Shown here: one piece after another, positions 1-7,381 of the stretch | Position numbering within the stretch: the stretch's first letter is position 1 | Layout of the letters: every line of letters starts with the position of its first letter | Assembly: GCA_008080925.1 (NCBI GenBank) | Contig: VMDJ01000025.1 | Span: forward strand, 1-21,742 | Length of the DNA: 21,742 nt | Direction: 5' to 3' | From: Gammaproteobacteria bacterium | GTDB lineage: Bacteria; Pseudomonadota; Gammaproteobacteria; Chromatiales; Chromatiaceae | Position numbers and translations under genes: made by a program | The notes under the pieces: model-generated | Databases searched by the model: none | What the model was told of the DNA's origin: nothing | Seen by the model: only the letters and a program-made list of their open reading frames with translations

Positions 1-828
1 GTGTATTGCATTACCCACACCCTTGGGTAGCAAGTTTGCGATCACGCTTGAGAAGAAGCTGCCTGGCGGAAAGACAATCAGGTCCGCGCCACTAATTAAG
101 GCATGATTTTTTGAATCAAGTGTTGAGCTAGGCCCAGAAAGCACCAAGTTGACTATCTTTCGATTTAAAGGTCGCGTTTCTTTTGCGGTGATCTTGTGTT
201 GACCGCTCACCGTTGTGCCATCAGCCAGTGTGGCGATCAGTTCTAGATCGTCATTGGTTGTTGTTCGAACAATGCCAAGTGCGTTAACAATTTCGCTGAT
301 TTGATCAACTACATGCGTCAAGGTGTGATGGTTATTGAGATACCCGCCCGTGATCACTAAGTTGCCGACACTGGCGCCACGGTAATCAAAGTTATCAGGC
401 ACCTCATCGAGAAATGCTCGAAGGTTTTTTTCAATCAGTTGTTTGACGGTGCTTGAGGTGGCCTCAACTAAGGGATGCTCACCGGATTGGAGATGTTCAA
501 CGAGTGTTTTGAGCGTTGCTTGCGGTTGATTGGTGGGTAGGCGGTAACGAAAAAGCGCTACCGCTTCTGGATGGCCTTCTAGTGAATCATCAGCGATCGC
601 CATTAGGCGTGCTCGTAGATCACCGACTGCCGGCATATTGAAGGCTTTGCGAAGCTTTGCGGAACTGCCACCTGAGTCGAATGGGGTCAGTAGGTGAATG
701 CTGTTGTGCGTATATTTTGTGAGTAGCGAGGAGGTTTTATCCAGCGCTGAGCCACCTGAGAAAAAAAGGAGTGACGGTCCCTTTGATGGATCTGCGAGGC
801 ATATCTCAATGTGGCTTTGCTCACTCAT
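1..828 (-). CDS. CofD-like (2-phospho-L-lactate transferase-like / YvcK-related) protein, 3' end cut by window edge
   Basis: Partial gene: 276 codons are read without a stop and the frame leaves the window at base 1. Visible motifs are an N-terminal LFFSGGSAL loop (residues 21-29), THNSIHLLTPFDSGGSSAKLR-like segment (40-60), a central GASVGNLVITGGYL stretch, and a C-terminal PPGSFFSSVIANLLPKGV motif (254-271). These match the CofD/YvcK fold, which in CofD transfers a phospho-lactyl or phosphoenolpyruvyl unit between nucleotide and F420 precursors, and in YvcK binds UDP-sugars. It most resembles the CofD-related proteins described from the so-called GAK gene cluster, recalled from memory and not searched. 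Its ATG (826-828) overlaps the stop of the upstream decarboxylase by four bases, so translation is probably coupled. No F420 biosynthesis gene is visible. The family is well supported; the substrate is unknown. Confidence 0.8.
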   Translation of the reverse strand, partial: MSEQSHIEICLADPSKGPSLLFFSGGSALDKTSSLLTKYTHNSIHLLTPFDSGGSSAKLRKAFNMPAVGDLRARLMAIADDSLEGHPEAVALFRYRLPTNQPQATLKTLVEHLQSGEHPLVEATSSTVKQLIEKNLRAFLDEVPDNFDYRGASVGNLVITGGYLNNHHTLTHVVDQISEIVNALGIVRTTTNDDLELIATLADGTTVSGQHKITAKETRPLNRKIVNLVLSGPSSTLDSKNHALISGADLIVFPPGSFFSSVIANLLPKGVGNAIH

Positions 829-2069
829 GCATCACGCTCATCGATAAAGACTTCAGCGGCATGTGGATGGGACAGAAAATCTTTAGGGCTAGCGCTAGCG
901 CCATATGCACCTGATTGCATCACCGCAATAACGTCACCAACTTGTGCCTCACCGATGGTGTGTTTAGCTGCCAGAATGTCTAGCGGTGTGCAGAGAGGGC
1001 CGGTAATAGTCACCTGGGTACGTTTCCCAAGGTTGACATGCAATGGGTTAACCACAGGGTAGTTTTTACGAATGATCTGACCGAGATTGCCGCTTGCTGC
1101 TAAGTGATGATGCATGCCGCCGTCACAAATCCAAAAAGCATCACCGCGTGAGGTTTTAGTATCGATAATGCGTGTCAGATACACGCCAGCTTCACCGACC
1201 AAATAGCGACCAAGCTCAATGACGATATCCACATTAGGCTGCAGTGCGGCAAAGTCATCAATGACTTCACTGAGTGCTGCGCCAAGCTTGCTGATATCTA
1301 ACGGCTTTTCACCAGGGAAGTAGGGTATGCCAAAACCACCACCAAGATTGATCTCAGAGAGACAAAGGTTAAAGGTGTCAATCAGTTCGAGCGCGAGGTC
1401 TAGGCTGGCTTTTTGGGCATCAATGATGGCTTGCGCATCAAGACACTGAGAGCCGGCATAGATGTGTAGCCCATCAATCACCAGCTTATGTTCATGTGCT
1501 GTACGAAACACATCATCGAGTTGTTCTTTATCAATGCCAAAGGGTTTTGCACTCCCGCCCATCGCCATGCCCGAACCTTTAAGGTCAAAGTCTGGATTGA
1601 TGCGAATCGAGAGACGGGGTGGCTGATGATCTTCGGCAAGTGATGCAATGCGATTAAGCTCACCTAATGATTCGACATTGATGCGAATGCCGGCTTCAAT
1701 CGCGGCGAGCAATTCTTCATCACGTTTACCGGGGCCAGCAAAGCTGATGTCTTGTGGATTTATGTTTGTTTTCAGCGCGAGTTGCAGTTCGCCCTGTGAG
1801 GCAATATCAAAGCCATCCACATGTTGCGCCATAAACTGCACCAGTTGAGCGTGTGGATTAGCTTTTAAAGCATAATGTAGCTTGATGTCTTCAGGTAGAT
1901 GTTTGCGTAACGTACGAATCGTATTTGCAATAACAGCCGCGTCATACAGATAACACGGTGTGCTTAATCCTTGTTCTAGGTGCTCCGTTACGCTTTTACC
2001 CCCAATGACCAGTTGATCATCGATGATCGGGAATTGGGTGATTGCTGAATGCGTGGGTATTTCACTCAT
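825..2069 (-). CDS. PLP-dependent decarboxylase, fold type III, of the exosortase-A-associated type
   Basis: A 414-residue member of the alanine-racemase-fold (type III) decarboxylases, which includes DAP, ornithine and arginine decarboxylases. The PLP lysine is K69 in YALKANPH. The glycine-rich phosphate loop is GGGFG (243-247), ELGRY lies at 285-289, and the substrate/PLP motif GPLCTPLD with C360 precedes the final AYG (388-390). The wording of GKRDEEL, CDGGMHHH and GPLCTPLD fits the subfamily named pyridoxal-dependent decarboxylase, exosortase A system-associated (TIGR03099), better than LysA. The substrate is therefore not assigned; an amino acid such as a diamino acid is likely from the family. 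It begins 8 bp after the ligase and overlaps the CofD-like gene by four bases (ATGA), consistent with one operon. The ATG at 2067-2069 has no clear Shine-Dalgarno sequence, again suggesting coupled translation. Confidence 0.88.
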   Translation of the reverse strand: MSEIPTHSAITQFPIIDDQLVIGGKSVTEHLEQGLSTPCYLYDAAVIANTIRTLRKHLPEDIKLHYALKANPHAQLVQFMAQHVDGFDIASQGELQLALKTNINPQDISFAGPGKRDEELLAAIEAGIRINVESLGELNRIASLAEDHQPPRLSIRINPDFDLKGSGMAMGGSAKPFGIDKEQLDDVFRTAHEHKLVIDGLHIYAGSQCLDAQAIIDAQKASLDLALELIDTFNLCLSEINLGGGFGIPYFPGEKPLDISKLGAALSEVIDDFAALQPNVDIVIELGRYLVGEAGVYLTRIIDTKTSRGDAFWICDGGMHHHLAASGNLGQIIRKNYPVVNPLHVNLGKRTQVTITGPLCTPLDILAAKHTIGEAQVGDVIAVMQSGAYGASASPKDFLSHPHAAEVFIDERDA

Positions 2070-2077
2070 GGACGTGA

Positions 2078-3529
2078 TTATCGCAAGGGATACTGTGCTT
2101 TTGCGAGTGCGCGATCTAATTTGCCGTTGGCACTGAGTGGTAAGGAAGGGTGCTGCTCAATAAAACTAGGTTGCATGTAATTCGGCAGCTCATGCGCCAG
2201 GTGTTGCTTAAGTTCGTCTGTTGAGACATTACCCTGATATAACAAAATGATGTTTTCACCCGCGTTGAAGCAGACGGCTTGCTCAATGCCTTTAAGGGCT
2301 AGTGTGGGCAGTTCTATCTCTTGCGGACTGATGCGGTAGCCCGAGACTTTCATCATTTCATCATCGCGACCAATAAAGGTAAATAGCCCATCGGCTGAAC
2401 GCTTAACCGTATCACCTGAGCGAACATAACGAACGCCATCGTTATCACTGCCGAATCGTTGTTTAGTTAGATCGGTGTGATTCCAATAACCCAAAGCGAC
2501 AGTATCGCCAGCGTGAATCAGCTCACCGGCTTGATTGTCAGCACAATCATGGCCTTGCGCATCCATCACACGGAGTGTGGCCCCGGGAATCGCGATCCCC
2601 ATGCTATCAGGGTGCGCGTGTCGTAAATCAGCAGGCAAGTAGGTTGAGCGAAACGCTTCGGTTAAGCCGTACATTAAGATGATGTCGGTTCTGGGTAGAG
2701 CTTCTTGTAAAATCTGTTGGACGGGCTCGGCTAGATGACCACCGGAGTTGGTGATATATCGCAGATGTTGTTGAGCGCTCTCTGTCCAGCCACATCGTGT
2801 GAGTTGTTGCCAAATCGGTGGCACACCCGCAACACCTGTTACCTTGTAAGTGTCGATCGCTTTTATGATGTCACAAGGCAGTAGGTAGTCGAATAAAACC
2901 AGCTCGGCACCGACAAGTAAGCTGCTGATCAATTGGTTCAAACCATAATCAAAACTCAATGGTAAGACACTAAGTAATACGTCATCTGAGCTGTTATTGA
3001 GGTACTGAGTGACCGCTTCTGCGCCAGCAATCAGATTGCGGTCGCTGAGCATCACGCCTTTGGGTAAGCCGGTGCTTCCTGAGGTGTATAGAAGACAAGA
3101 TAGATCGTCTGGCGAGGTAAGTGAGCTTTGATCGTAAGTTTTCTGTTTGATCGATTGCGTATCGACCAGAAACACTAAGCCAATATCCGCTTCGTTGATA
3201 TCAACACGTTGTGAATGAGTGACCAGTAGCTTGGCTTGTGTATCACGAAGGATGTGATTGAGCTGCGGTATTTTGAGTAAGGGGTTGATGGGTACAAATA
3301 CCGCACCTAATGCATTGGCTGCTAATAGATACACCACCAGATCGATGTTCTTCTGCAGGTACAGCGCAACGCGATCACCTTTGGTGACCCCAAGTTCACT
3401 CAGTTGTTGAGAGGCGTGGTTAACGCGATCCAGTAGCGCTCGATAATCGAGTGCATGACTTTTATGTCTTATCGCAACGCGAGCAGCTGCGCGCTCAGCT
3501 TGTTGTTGAAGTAAATCAAACGGGCGCAT
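2078..3529 (-). CDS. AMP-forming acyl-CoA/amino-acid ligase, exosortase-A-associated type
   Basis: A 483-residue adenylate-forming enzyme (ANL superfamily) that activates a carboxylate as its AMP ester and passes it to CoA or a carrier thiol. The ATP loop LYTSGSTGLPKGV is at 147-159, the YGLTEAFRS aromatic-GxTE motif at 287-295, the ribose-binding RSGD at 370-373, the hinge GRDDEMMKVSGYRI at 387-400 and the catalytic C-terminal lysine in NGKLDR at K470. All core motifs are present, so it should be active. It matches the ligase usually paired with the adjoining decarboxylase in exosortase A loci (TIGR03098). It sits 3 bp after uppP and 8 bp before the decarboxylase. A phosphopantetheinyl transferase heads the same run, so a carrier protein could be the acceptor, but none is visible here. 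The exact acyl or amino-acid substrate cannot be read from sequence. Confidence 0.88.
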   Translation of the reverse strand: MRPFDLLQQQAERAAARVAIRHKSHALDYRALLDRVNHASQQLSELGVTKGDRVALYLQKNIDLVVYLLAANALGAVFVPINPLLKIPQLNHILRDTQAKLLVTHSQRVDINEADIGLVFLVDTQSIKQKTYDQSSLTSPDDLSCLLYTSGSTGLPKGVMLSDRNLIAGAEAVTQYLNNSSDDVLLSVLPLSFDYGLNQLISSLLVGAELVLFDYLLPCDIIKAIDTYKVTGVAGVPPIWQQLTRCGWTESAQQHLRYITNSGGHLAEPVQQILQEALPRTDIILMYGLTEAFRSTYLPADLRHAHPDSMGIAIPGATLRVMDAQGHDCADNQAGELIHAGDTVALGYWNHTDLTKQRFGSDNDGVRYVRSGDTVKRSADGLFTFIGRDDEMMKVSGYRISPQEIELPTLALKGIEQAVCFNAGENIILLYQGNVSTDELKQHLAHELPNYMQPSFIEQHPSLPLSANGKLDRALAKAQYPLR

Positions 3530-3532
3530 TGC

Positions 3533-4333
3533 TTACGCGATGAGATAGAAGATAAAAGCGCCAAGTGCTAAGCGGTACAGCACAAAGGGCCACATGCCAA
3601 TGCGTTCAATGAACTTAAGGAAGTAGTGAATGCATAAATAGGCTGAGATAGCGGATAACACCACGCCAAGAGCAATCGCGTTCCAATCCACTGCTTCTGT
3701 TGTTTCAAGCAGATCAAAGGTTATTAATGCCGATGAGGCAAGAACGGTTGGAATGGCAAGTAAAAACGAAAAACGAGAGGAAGCTTCACGCGTTAAACCA
3801 ACCCATAGGCCTGCGGTCATGGTGATGCCAGAGCGAGAGGTGCCAGGAATTAGGGCAAGAATTTGTGCAAGACCAACAATGATGGCGTCTTTGAGAGTAA
3901 TGCTGCTGAGATTGCGTTCACGCTTTGAAGTCCAATCTGCTTGCCATAACACCAAGCCAAAGAAAATGGTGGCAGCACCAATGATCCAAGGTTCACGGAA
4001 CTGACTTTCGATGATGCTTTTTAATAGTAGGCCTGCAACTACCACCGGGATCACACCGACAATCACAGCCCAACCCAGACGCGCTTCGGGGTTGCTCGGT
4101 GCGCTTGGCGGAAGGGCGCGGAACCATCCCTTTAAAATAGCGAGCACATCGCGCCAAAAGTAAGCCACGATAGCAATCAGTGAGCCAAAGTGAACGGCTA
4201 CATCCAAGCTTAAACCCTGGTCAGCAAAGCCAAAGATGTGTGGTGCCAAGATAAGGTGCCCGGAGCTTGAGATCGGTAGGAATTCGGTTAGACCTTGAAT
4301 AACCGAAAGTATGAAGACGCTGAGTATGTCCAT
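3533..4333 (-). CDS. uppP: Undecaprenyl-diphosphatase UppP (BacA)
   Basis: Dephosphorylates undecaprenyl diphosphate to the monophosphate on the outer face of the inner membrane, recycling the lipid carrier for peptidoglycan and other surface glycans. The 266-residue protein has the two signature segments of the family: QGLTEFLPISSSGH at residues 13-26 (E17, H26) and PGTSRSG at 163-169 (R167). The rest is a series of hydrophobic membrane segments, and length matches the usual 265-280 residues. It lies 50 bp downstream of the phosphopantetheinyl transferase and 3 bp upstream of the ligase. Embedding in this run suggests the operon works at the cell envelope, although uppP is a common free-standing housekeeping gene. 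Overexpression of this family gives bacitracin tolerance (family knowledge). Confidence 0.96.
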   Translation of the reverse strand: MDILSVFILSVIQGLTEFLPISSSGHLILAPHIFGFADQGLSLDVAVHFGSLIAIVAYFWRDVLAILKGWFRALPPSAPSNPEARLGWAVIVGVIPVVVAGLLLKSIIESQFREPWIIGAATIFFGLVLWQADWTSKRERNLSSITLKDAIIVGLAQILALIPGTSRSGITMTAGLWVGLTREASSRFSFLLAIPTVLASSALITFDLLETTEAVDWNAIALGVVLSAISAYLCIHYFLKFIERIGMWPFVLYRLALGAFIFYLIA

Positions 4334-4383
4334 GAAGGGGTTTCTATCCTTAACGCGTATCGCCTGACGATGATGTCCTTGGC

Positions 4384-5010
4384 TTATCTAACCGTATGAT
4401 ATGCCAATTTAGGGATGGTGGCTTGACGCGGCCATGCCACACAGCCCATCAGATCACTGGGTAGCTCAAGCTGGGTGTGTTGCAGCTCAATCGCAGGATC
4501 GAGTTGATCAAAGATGCCGATGCCGATGCACTTATGACGCGCTTCGAGTTGGGTCCATTCTTCATAAAAGGCACGATCTGACTCCTCGGCAGCTTCAATT
4601 CGAGCAATGGCATCCTCAGGCATAACGCGTTTAGCGATCGCCACGCGATTGGCTTGCGGGCGAAAACGTTCGATATCCACCCCCAGCGGTAACTGACTGA
4701 TGGCCAGTAACCCGTGACGTCCTGTGTGTGACAGATTGAACTCAAAGTTGCGCTCAGCTAAGTAGGGCTTGCCGCCATCCTCAATCCAGATCGGCACCTC
4801 AGAGGGAGCCAGATGCAGCAACTGCCCTAAAATTGACCGCATGGCGGTGCGCATCACGGCATAATGATTCGAATGATGTTTTTCGGCCCGTTGTCGCTCA
4901 TCATCACTCAACACATTTAGGTCAGCGTTCTGCTGATCGAGATCGATCTGATAGAGGTCGATCCACTGAACTGAGGGTGGTGAGAAGGCTTGTCTGGGAT
5001 TATCGGACAT
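4384..5010 (-). CDS. 4'-phosphopantetheinyl transferase, Sfp/AcpT type
   Basis: Transfers the phosphopantetheine arm of CoA to a serine of carrier proteins, turning them from apo to holo form. With the ATG at 5008-5010 it is 208 residues; a TTG one codon upstream is less likely. The core motifs are FNLSHTGRHG (91-100), GVDIERF (110-116, Mg ligands D112 and E114) and W152-T-x-x-E156-A-x-x-K160. In this last motif the usual lysine before the glutamate is leucine (WTQLEARHK). There is no obvious Shine-Dalgarno sequence. It is the first gene of the minus-strand run uppP-ligase-decarboxylase-CofD-like and diverges from recJ across only 47 bp. The partner carrier protein is not in this window; it could be the fatty-acid ACP or one encoded past the left edge. 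Confidence 0.85.
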   Translation of the reverse strand: MSDNPRQAFSPPSVQWIDLYQIDLDQQNADLNVLSDDERQRAEKHHSNHYAVMRTAMRSILGQLLHLAPSEVPIWIEDGGKPYLAERNFEFNLSHTGRHGLLAISQLPLGVDIERFRPQANRVAIAKRVMPEDAIARIEAAEESDRAFYEEWTQLEARHKCIGIGIFDQLDPAIELQHTQLELPSDLMGCVAWPRQATIPKLAYHTVR

Positions 5011-5020
5011 CAAAATTTAC

Positions 5021-5037
5021 TTAAGAATAACTCTTAA
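5021..5037. promoter_or_regulatory. Short palindrome between divergent PPTase operon and recJ
   Basis: TTAAGA-ATAAC-TCTTAA forms a 6-bp inverted repeat in the only intergenic DNA (5011-5057) between two divergent start codons. It is AT rich and well placed to be an operator or to overlap the promoters. It could equally be chance, since the arms are short. No convincing sigma-70 pair was seen in this gap. Confidence 0.25.
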
Positions 5038-5057
5038 CCTATTGTTTTTATTTAATT

Positions 5058-6782
5058 ATGTCGATCAAGCTCATCCAGCGCCGCGAGCCTAAAGCGATCT
5101 CTAGTGAATTATCCGGTTTGTCGCCTTTGCTGCAACGCTTGTATGCCAATCGTGGGGTTGAGCAGGCGTCTGAGATCGATGCGTCGTTATCACAACTTAT
5201 CCCCGTCGAATTGTTGGGTGGGTTGAGTGAAGCGCTAGAGGTCTTGGTGCCAGCCGTCGATCAAGGACAGCGCATTTTGATCGTGGGTGACTTTGATGCC
5301 GATGGTGCGACCAGTTGCGCACTGGGCATGTTGGCGTTTCGCGCATTGGGTCATCAGGCGATCGATTTTCTGGTGCCTAATCGCTTCGAGTACGGCTATG
5401 GCTTAACCCCAGAGATTGTTGAGCTTGCGAAAACACGTCAGCCCGATCTGATCATTACGGTGGATAACGGGATCGCGAGCCTTGCGGGTGTGGCGGCTGC
5501 GAATGCTGCGGGTATCCCAGTGATTGTGACTGATCATCATTTGCCAGCAGATGAGTTACCCGATGCGGCGGCCATCGTAAACCCAAATGCGCCGGGGAAT
5601 GACTTTCCATCAAAAGCACTCGCAGGCGTGGGCGTGTTGTTTTATGTGTTACTCGGTTTGCGCAGTGCTTTGAGAGCCAAGGGTTGGTTTGAGCTCCAAT
5701 CCATTGACGAGCCAAACATGGCGCAATTTCTCGATATTGTTGCATTGGGTACGGTCGCCGATGTGGTCCCCTTAGATGCGAATAATCGCCGCTTAGTACA
5801 TCACGGTCTGCAACGCATTCGAGCCGGTCATGCACGACCTGGTATAGCAGCGTTACTTGAGATAGCGCGTCGTGATTATCGTCGCGTGAAGGCTAGTGAT
5901 ATGGGGTTCTTTGTTGGACCTCGTTTGAACGCGGCTGGTCGCTTAGATGACATGACCTTGGGTATTCAGTGCTTGATTGAAGATGATCCGCTTCGCGCAA
6001 GAGAGCTTGCAACGCAGTTGGATGACTGGAATAAACAACGCCGTGAGATTGAATCGGACATGCAGGCCGATGCTGAACATATGCTGGCTGACTTACCGCA
6101 AAGTGATGCAGCATTAACCGGTGTGTGTTTATTCAATCCAGACTGGCATCAAGGCGTGATTGGTATATTGGCCTCACGGGTAAAAGAGCAGTTACACCGT
6201 CCCGTTGTGATCTTTGCAAAAGGTGATGAGGGTTGGATTAAAGGATCTGCGCGTTCTATCCCTGGCTTTCATATCCGCGATGCCTTGGATGTGATCTCCA
6301 AGCGATATCCAGATCTGTTCGATAAGTTTGGTGGCCATGCGATGGCGGCGGGCATGACAATTCACGAAAAAGATTTTGAGCAGTTTGCACTAGCTTTTGA
6401 TCAAGTGGCACGTGAGCAGTTATCTGAGGATCAATTGCAGGCGGTGTTGCTCAGCGATGGTGAAGTTCCAGCAGATCAATTGTCATTAGACATGGCGGCA
6501 GAGCTGACTCAAGCGGGACCTTGGGGGCAGAATTTTCCGGAGCCATTATTTGATGGTGAATTTGATGTGGTCAGTGGTCGGATTGTGGGAGAGCATCATT
6601 GGAAATTGGTGCTGCGCCCGAGTGGTAGTCAGCAGACCATCGATGCGATTGCCTTTAAGACCGTTGAACAATTTCCTCACCTGCCTGAAAAACTCAAAAT
6701 TGCTTATCAGCTCGATATTAATGAATGGCAGGGGCGACAATCGTTACAATTACGTATCGACTATATGGAAGCGGTAGCGTGA
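5058..6782 (+). CDS. recJ: Single-stranded-DNA-specific exonuclease RecJ
   Basis: A 5'-3' single-strand DNA exonuclease of the DHH family, acting in RecF-pathway recombination, mismatch repair and base excision repair. All metal-binding motifs are present: DFDADG at 78-83, DNGI, VTDHH with DHH at 159-161, GTVADVVPL, and the GPRLNAAGRLD segment. The DHHA1 half shows HQGVIGILASRVKE, the SIPGFHIRDAL region and FGGHAMAAG. The length of 574 residues is normal. The start, MSIKLIQRREP, aligns with the typical N-terminus of gammaproteobacterial RecJ; the upstream sequence is T rich with no good Shine-Dalgarno sequence. The stop codon overlaps the GTG start of darP, so the two are co-transcribed. Confidence 0.97.
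   Translation: MSIKLIQRREPKAISSELSGLSPLLQRLYANRGVEQASEIDASLSQLIPVELLGGLSEALEVLVPAVDQGQRILIVGDFDADGATSCALGMLAFRALGHQAIDFLVPNRFEYGYGLTPEIVELAKTRQPDLIITVDNGIASLAGVAAANAAGIPVIVTDHHLPADELPDAAAIVNPNAPGNDFPSKALAGVGVLFYVLLGLRSALRAKGWFELQSIDEPNMAQFLDIVALGTVADVVPLDANNRRLVHHGLQRIRAGHARPGIAALLEIARRDYRRVKASDMGFFVGPRLNAAGRLDDMTLGIQCLIEDDPLRARELATQLDDWNKQRREIESDMQADAEHMLADLPQSDAALTGVCLFNPDWHQGVIGILASRVKEQLHRPVVIFAKGDEGWIKGSARSIPGFHIRDALDVISKRYPDLFDKFGGHAMAAGMTIHEKDFEQFALAFDQVAREQLSEDQLQAVLLSDGEVPADQLSLDMAAELTQAGPWGQNFPEPLFDGEFDVVSGRIVGEHHWKLVLRPSGSQQTIDAIAFKTVEQFPHLPEKLKIAYQLDINEWQGRQSLQLRIDYMEAVA
6767..6771 (+). promoter_or_regulatory. Ribosome binding site of darP inside the recJ 3' end
   Basis: GGAAG lies 7 bases before the GTG at 6779-6781. 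It supports the GTG rather than the in-frame ATG at 6725, which would lie well inside recJ. Confidence 0.6.
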
Positions 6783-7297
6783 AAGAACGAGAGTATGACG
6801 AAAATGGTCGGGTTATCCGTCCGAACAAAACAGCTTTAAAGCGCGATCTTGCGGATCGTTCGGAGCTACTCGATAAGATGACGCAACTCAGTGATGCCGA
6901 GATGGAAAAGATTGGTGTTGATCCTGATGTTATCGAAGAGGTAGCAAAAGTTCGTTCGGTGAAAAAGGGCGGAGCGCGCAATCGTCAGTTGAAGTATTGC
7001 GTCAAAGTCTTGACCGGCGTCGATCTGAGCGTGGCTGAAACCTATATATACGATCGAAATTCACACCAATTGGCGATCAATCAGGCGTTTCATTTGCTCG
7101 AAAAATGGCGTGATCGTCTTGTTGAAGAGGGTGATGAGGCAATGGGTGCTGCGATGGATGAATGGCCCCAGATGGATCGTCAGCAGTTGCGACATTTGGT
7201 GCGCGATGCCAAGAAAGAGCATGAGTCTGGCAAGCCGGCAGGCGCCAAGAAGAAGCTGTTCCAATTCCTGCGCACCTTGAGTGAACAAGAGGCTTAA
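6779..7297 (+). CDS. darP: Ribosome-associated protein DarP (YjgA, DUF615)
   Basis: Belongs to the YjgA/DarP family, which binds pre-50S particles and helps late maturation of the large ribosomal subunit. The 172-residue product shows the family layout: a charged N-terminus, helical KTALKRDLADRSELLDKM region, then RSVKKGGARNRQLKYCVKVL, the RNA-binding-like basic segment, and a C-terminal REWR-like helix with LRHLVRDAKKE and KLFQFLR. The start chosen is GTG at 6779, which overlaps the recJ stop (GTGA) and is preceded by GGAAG. The in-frame ATG at 6725 would add 18 residues that only mirror recJ codons in another frame. The recJ-darP pairing is probably translationally coupled. Confidence 0.9.
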   Translation: MKEREYDENGRVIRPNKTALKRDLADRSELLDKMTQLSDAEMEKIGVDPDVIEEVAKVRSVKKGGARNRQLKYCVKVLTGVDLSVAETYIYDRNSHQLAINQAFHLLEKWRDRLVEEGDEAMGAAMDEWPQMDRQQLRHLVRDAKKEHESGKPAGAKKKLFQFLRTLSEQEA

Positions 7298-7370
7298 TGC
7301 CCCCATCCAAAACCCGAATCTAAGCCGTCGCTGAGCCGTGATAGAAAGAGCTCAGTGTTACTCAGTAGTA

Positions 7371-7374
7371 AAGG
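7371..7374 (+). promoter_or_regulatory. Ribosome binding site deciding the galT-like start
   Basis: AAGG is 7 bases upstream of the ATG at 7382. It favours this start over the in-frame GTG at 7355, although AGAAAGAG before that GTG is a weaker alternative. Confidence 0.5.
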
Positions 7375-7381
7375 TGTAAAG

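Noticed and set aside
825..2069. Annotation as lysA, diaminopimelate decarboxylase
   Set aside because: The fold is the same, but the GPLCTPLD and CDGGMHHH wording and the adjacent ligase fit the exosortase-associated decarboxylase family better; no DAP-pathway gene is nearby.
4449..4745. 98-residue frame within the phosphopantetheinyl transferase gene on the same strand
   Set aside because: Different frame of a gene with intact catalytic motifs; no support of its own.
5455..5835. 126-residue open frame antisense to recJ
   Set aside because: Shadow of the conserved recJ coding sequence, with no start context or recognisable domain.
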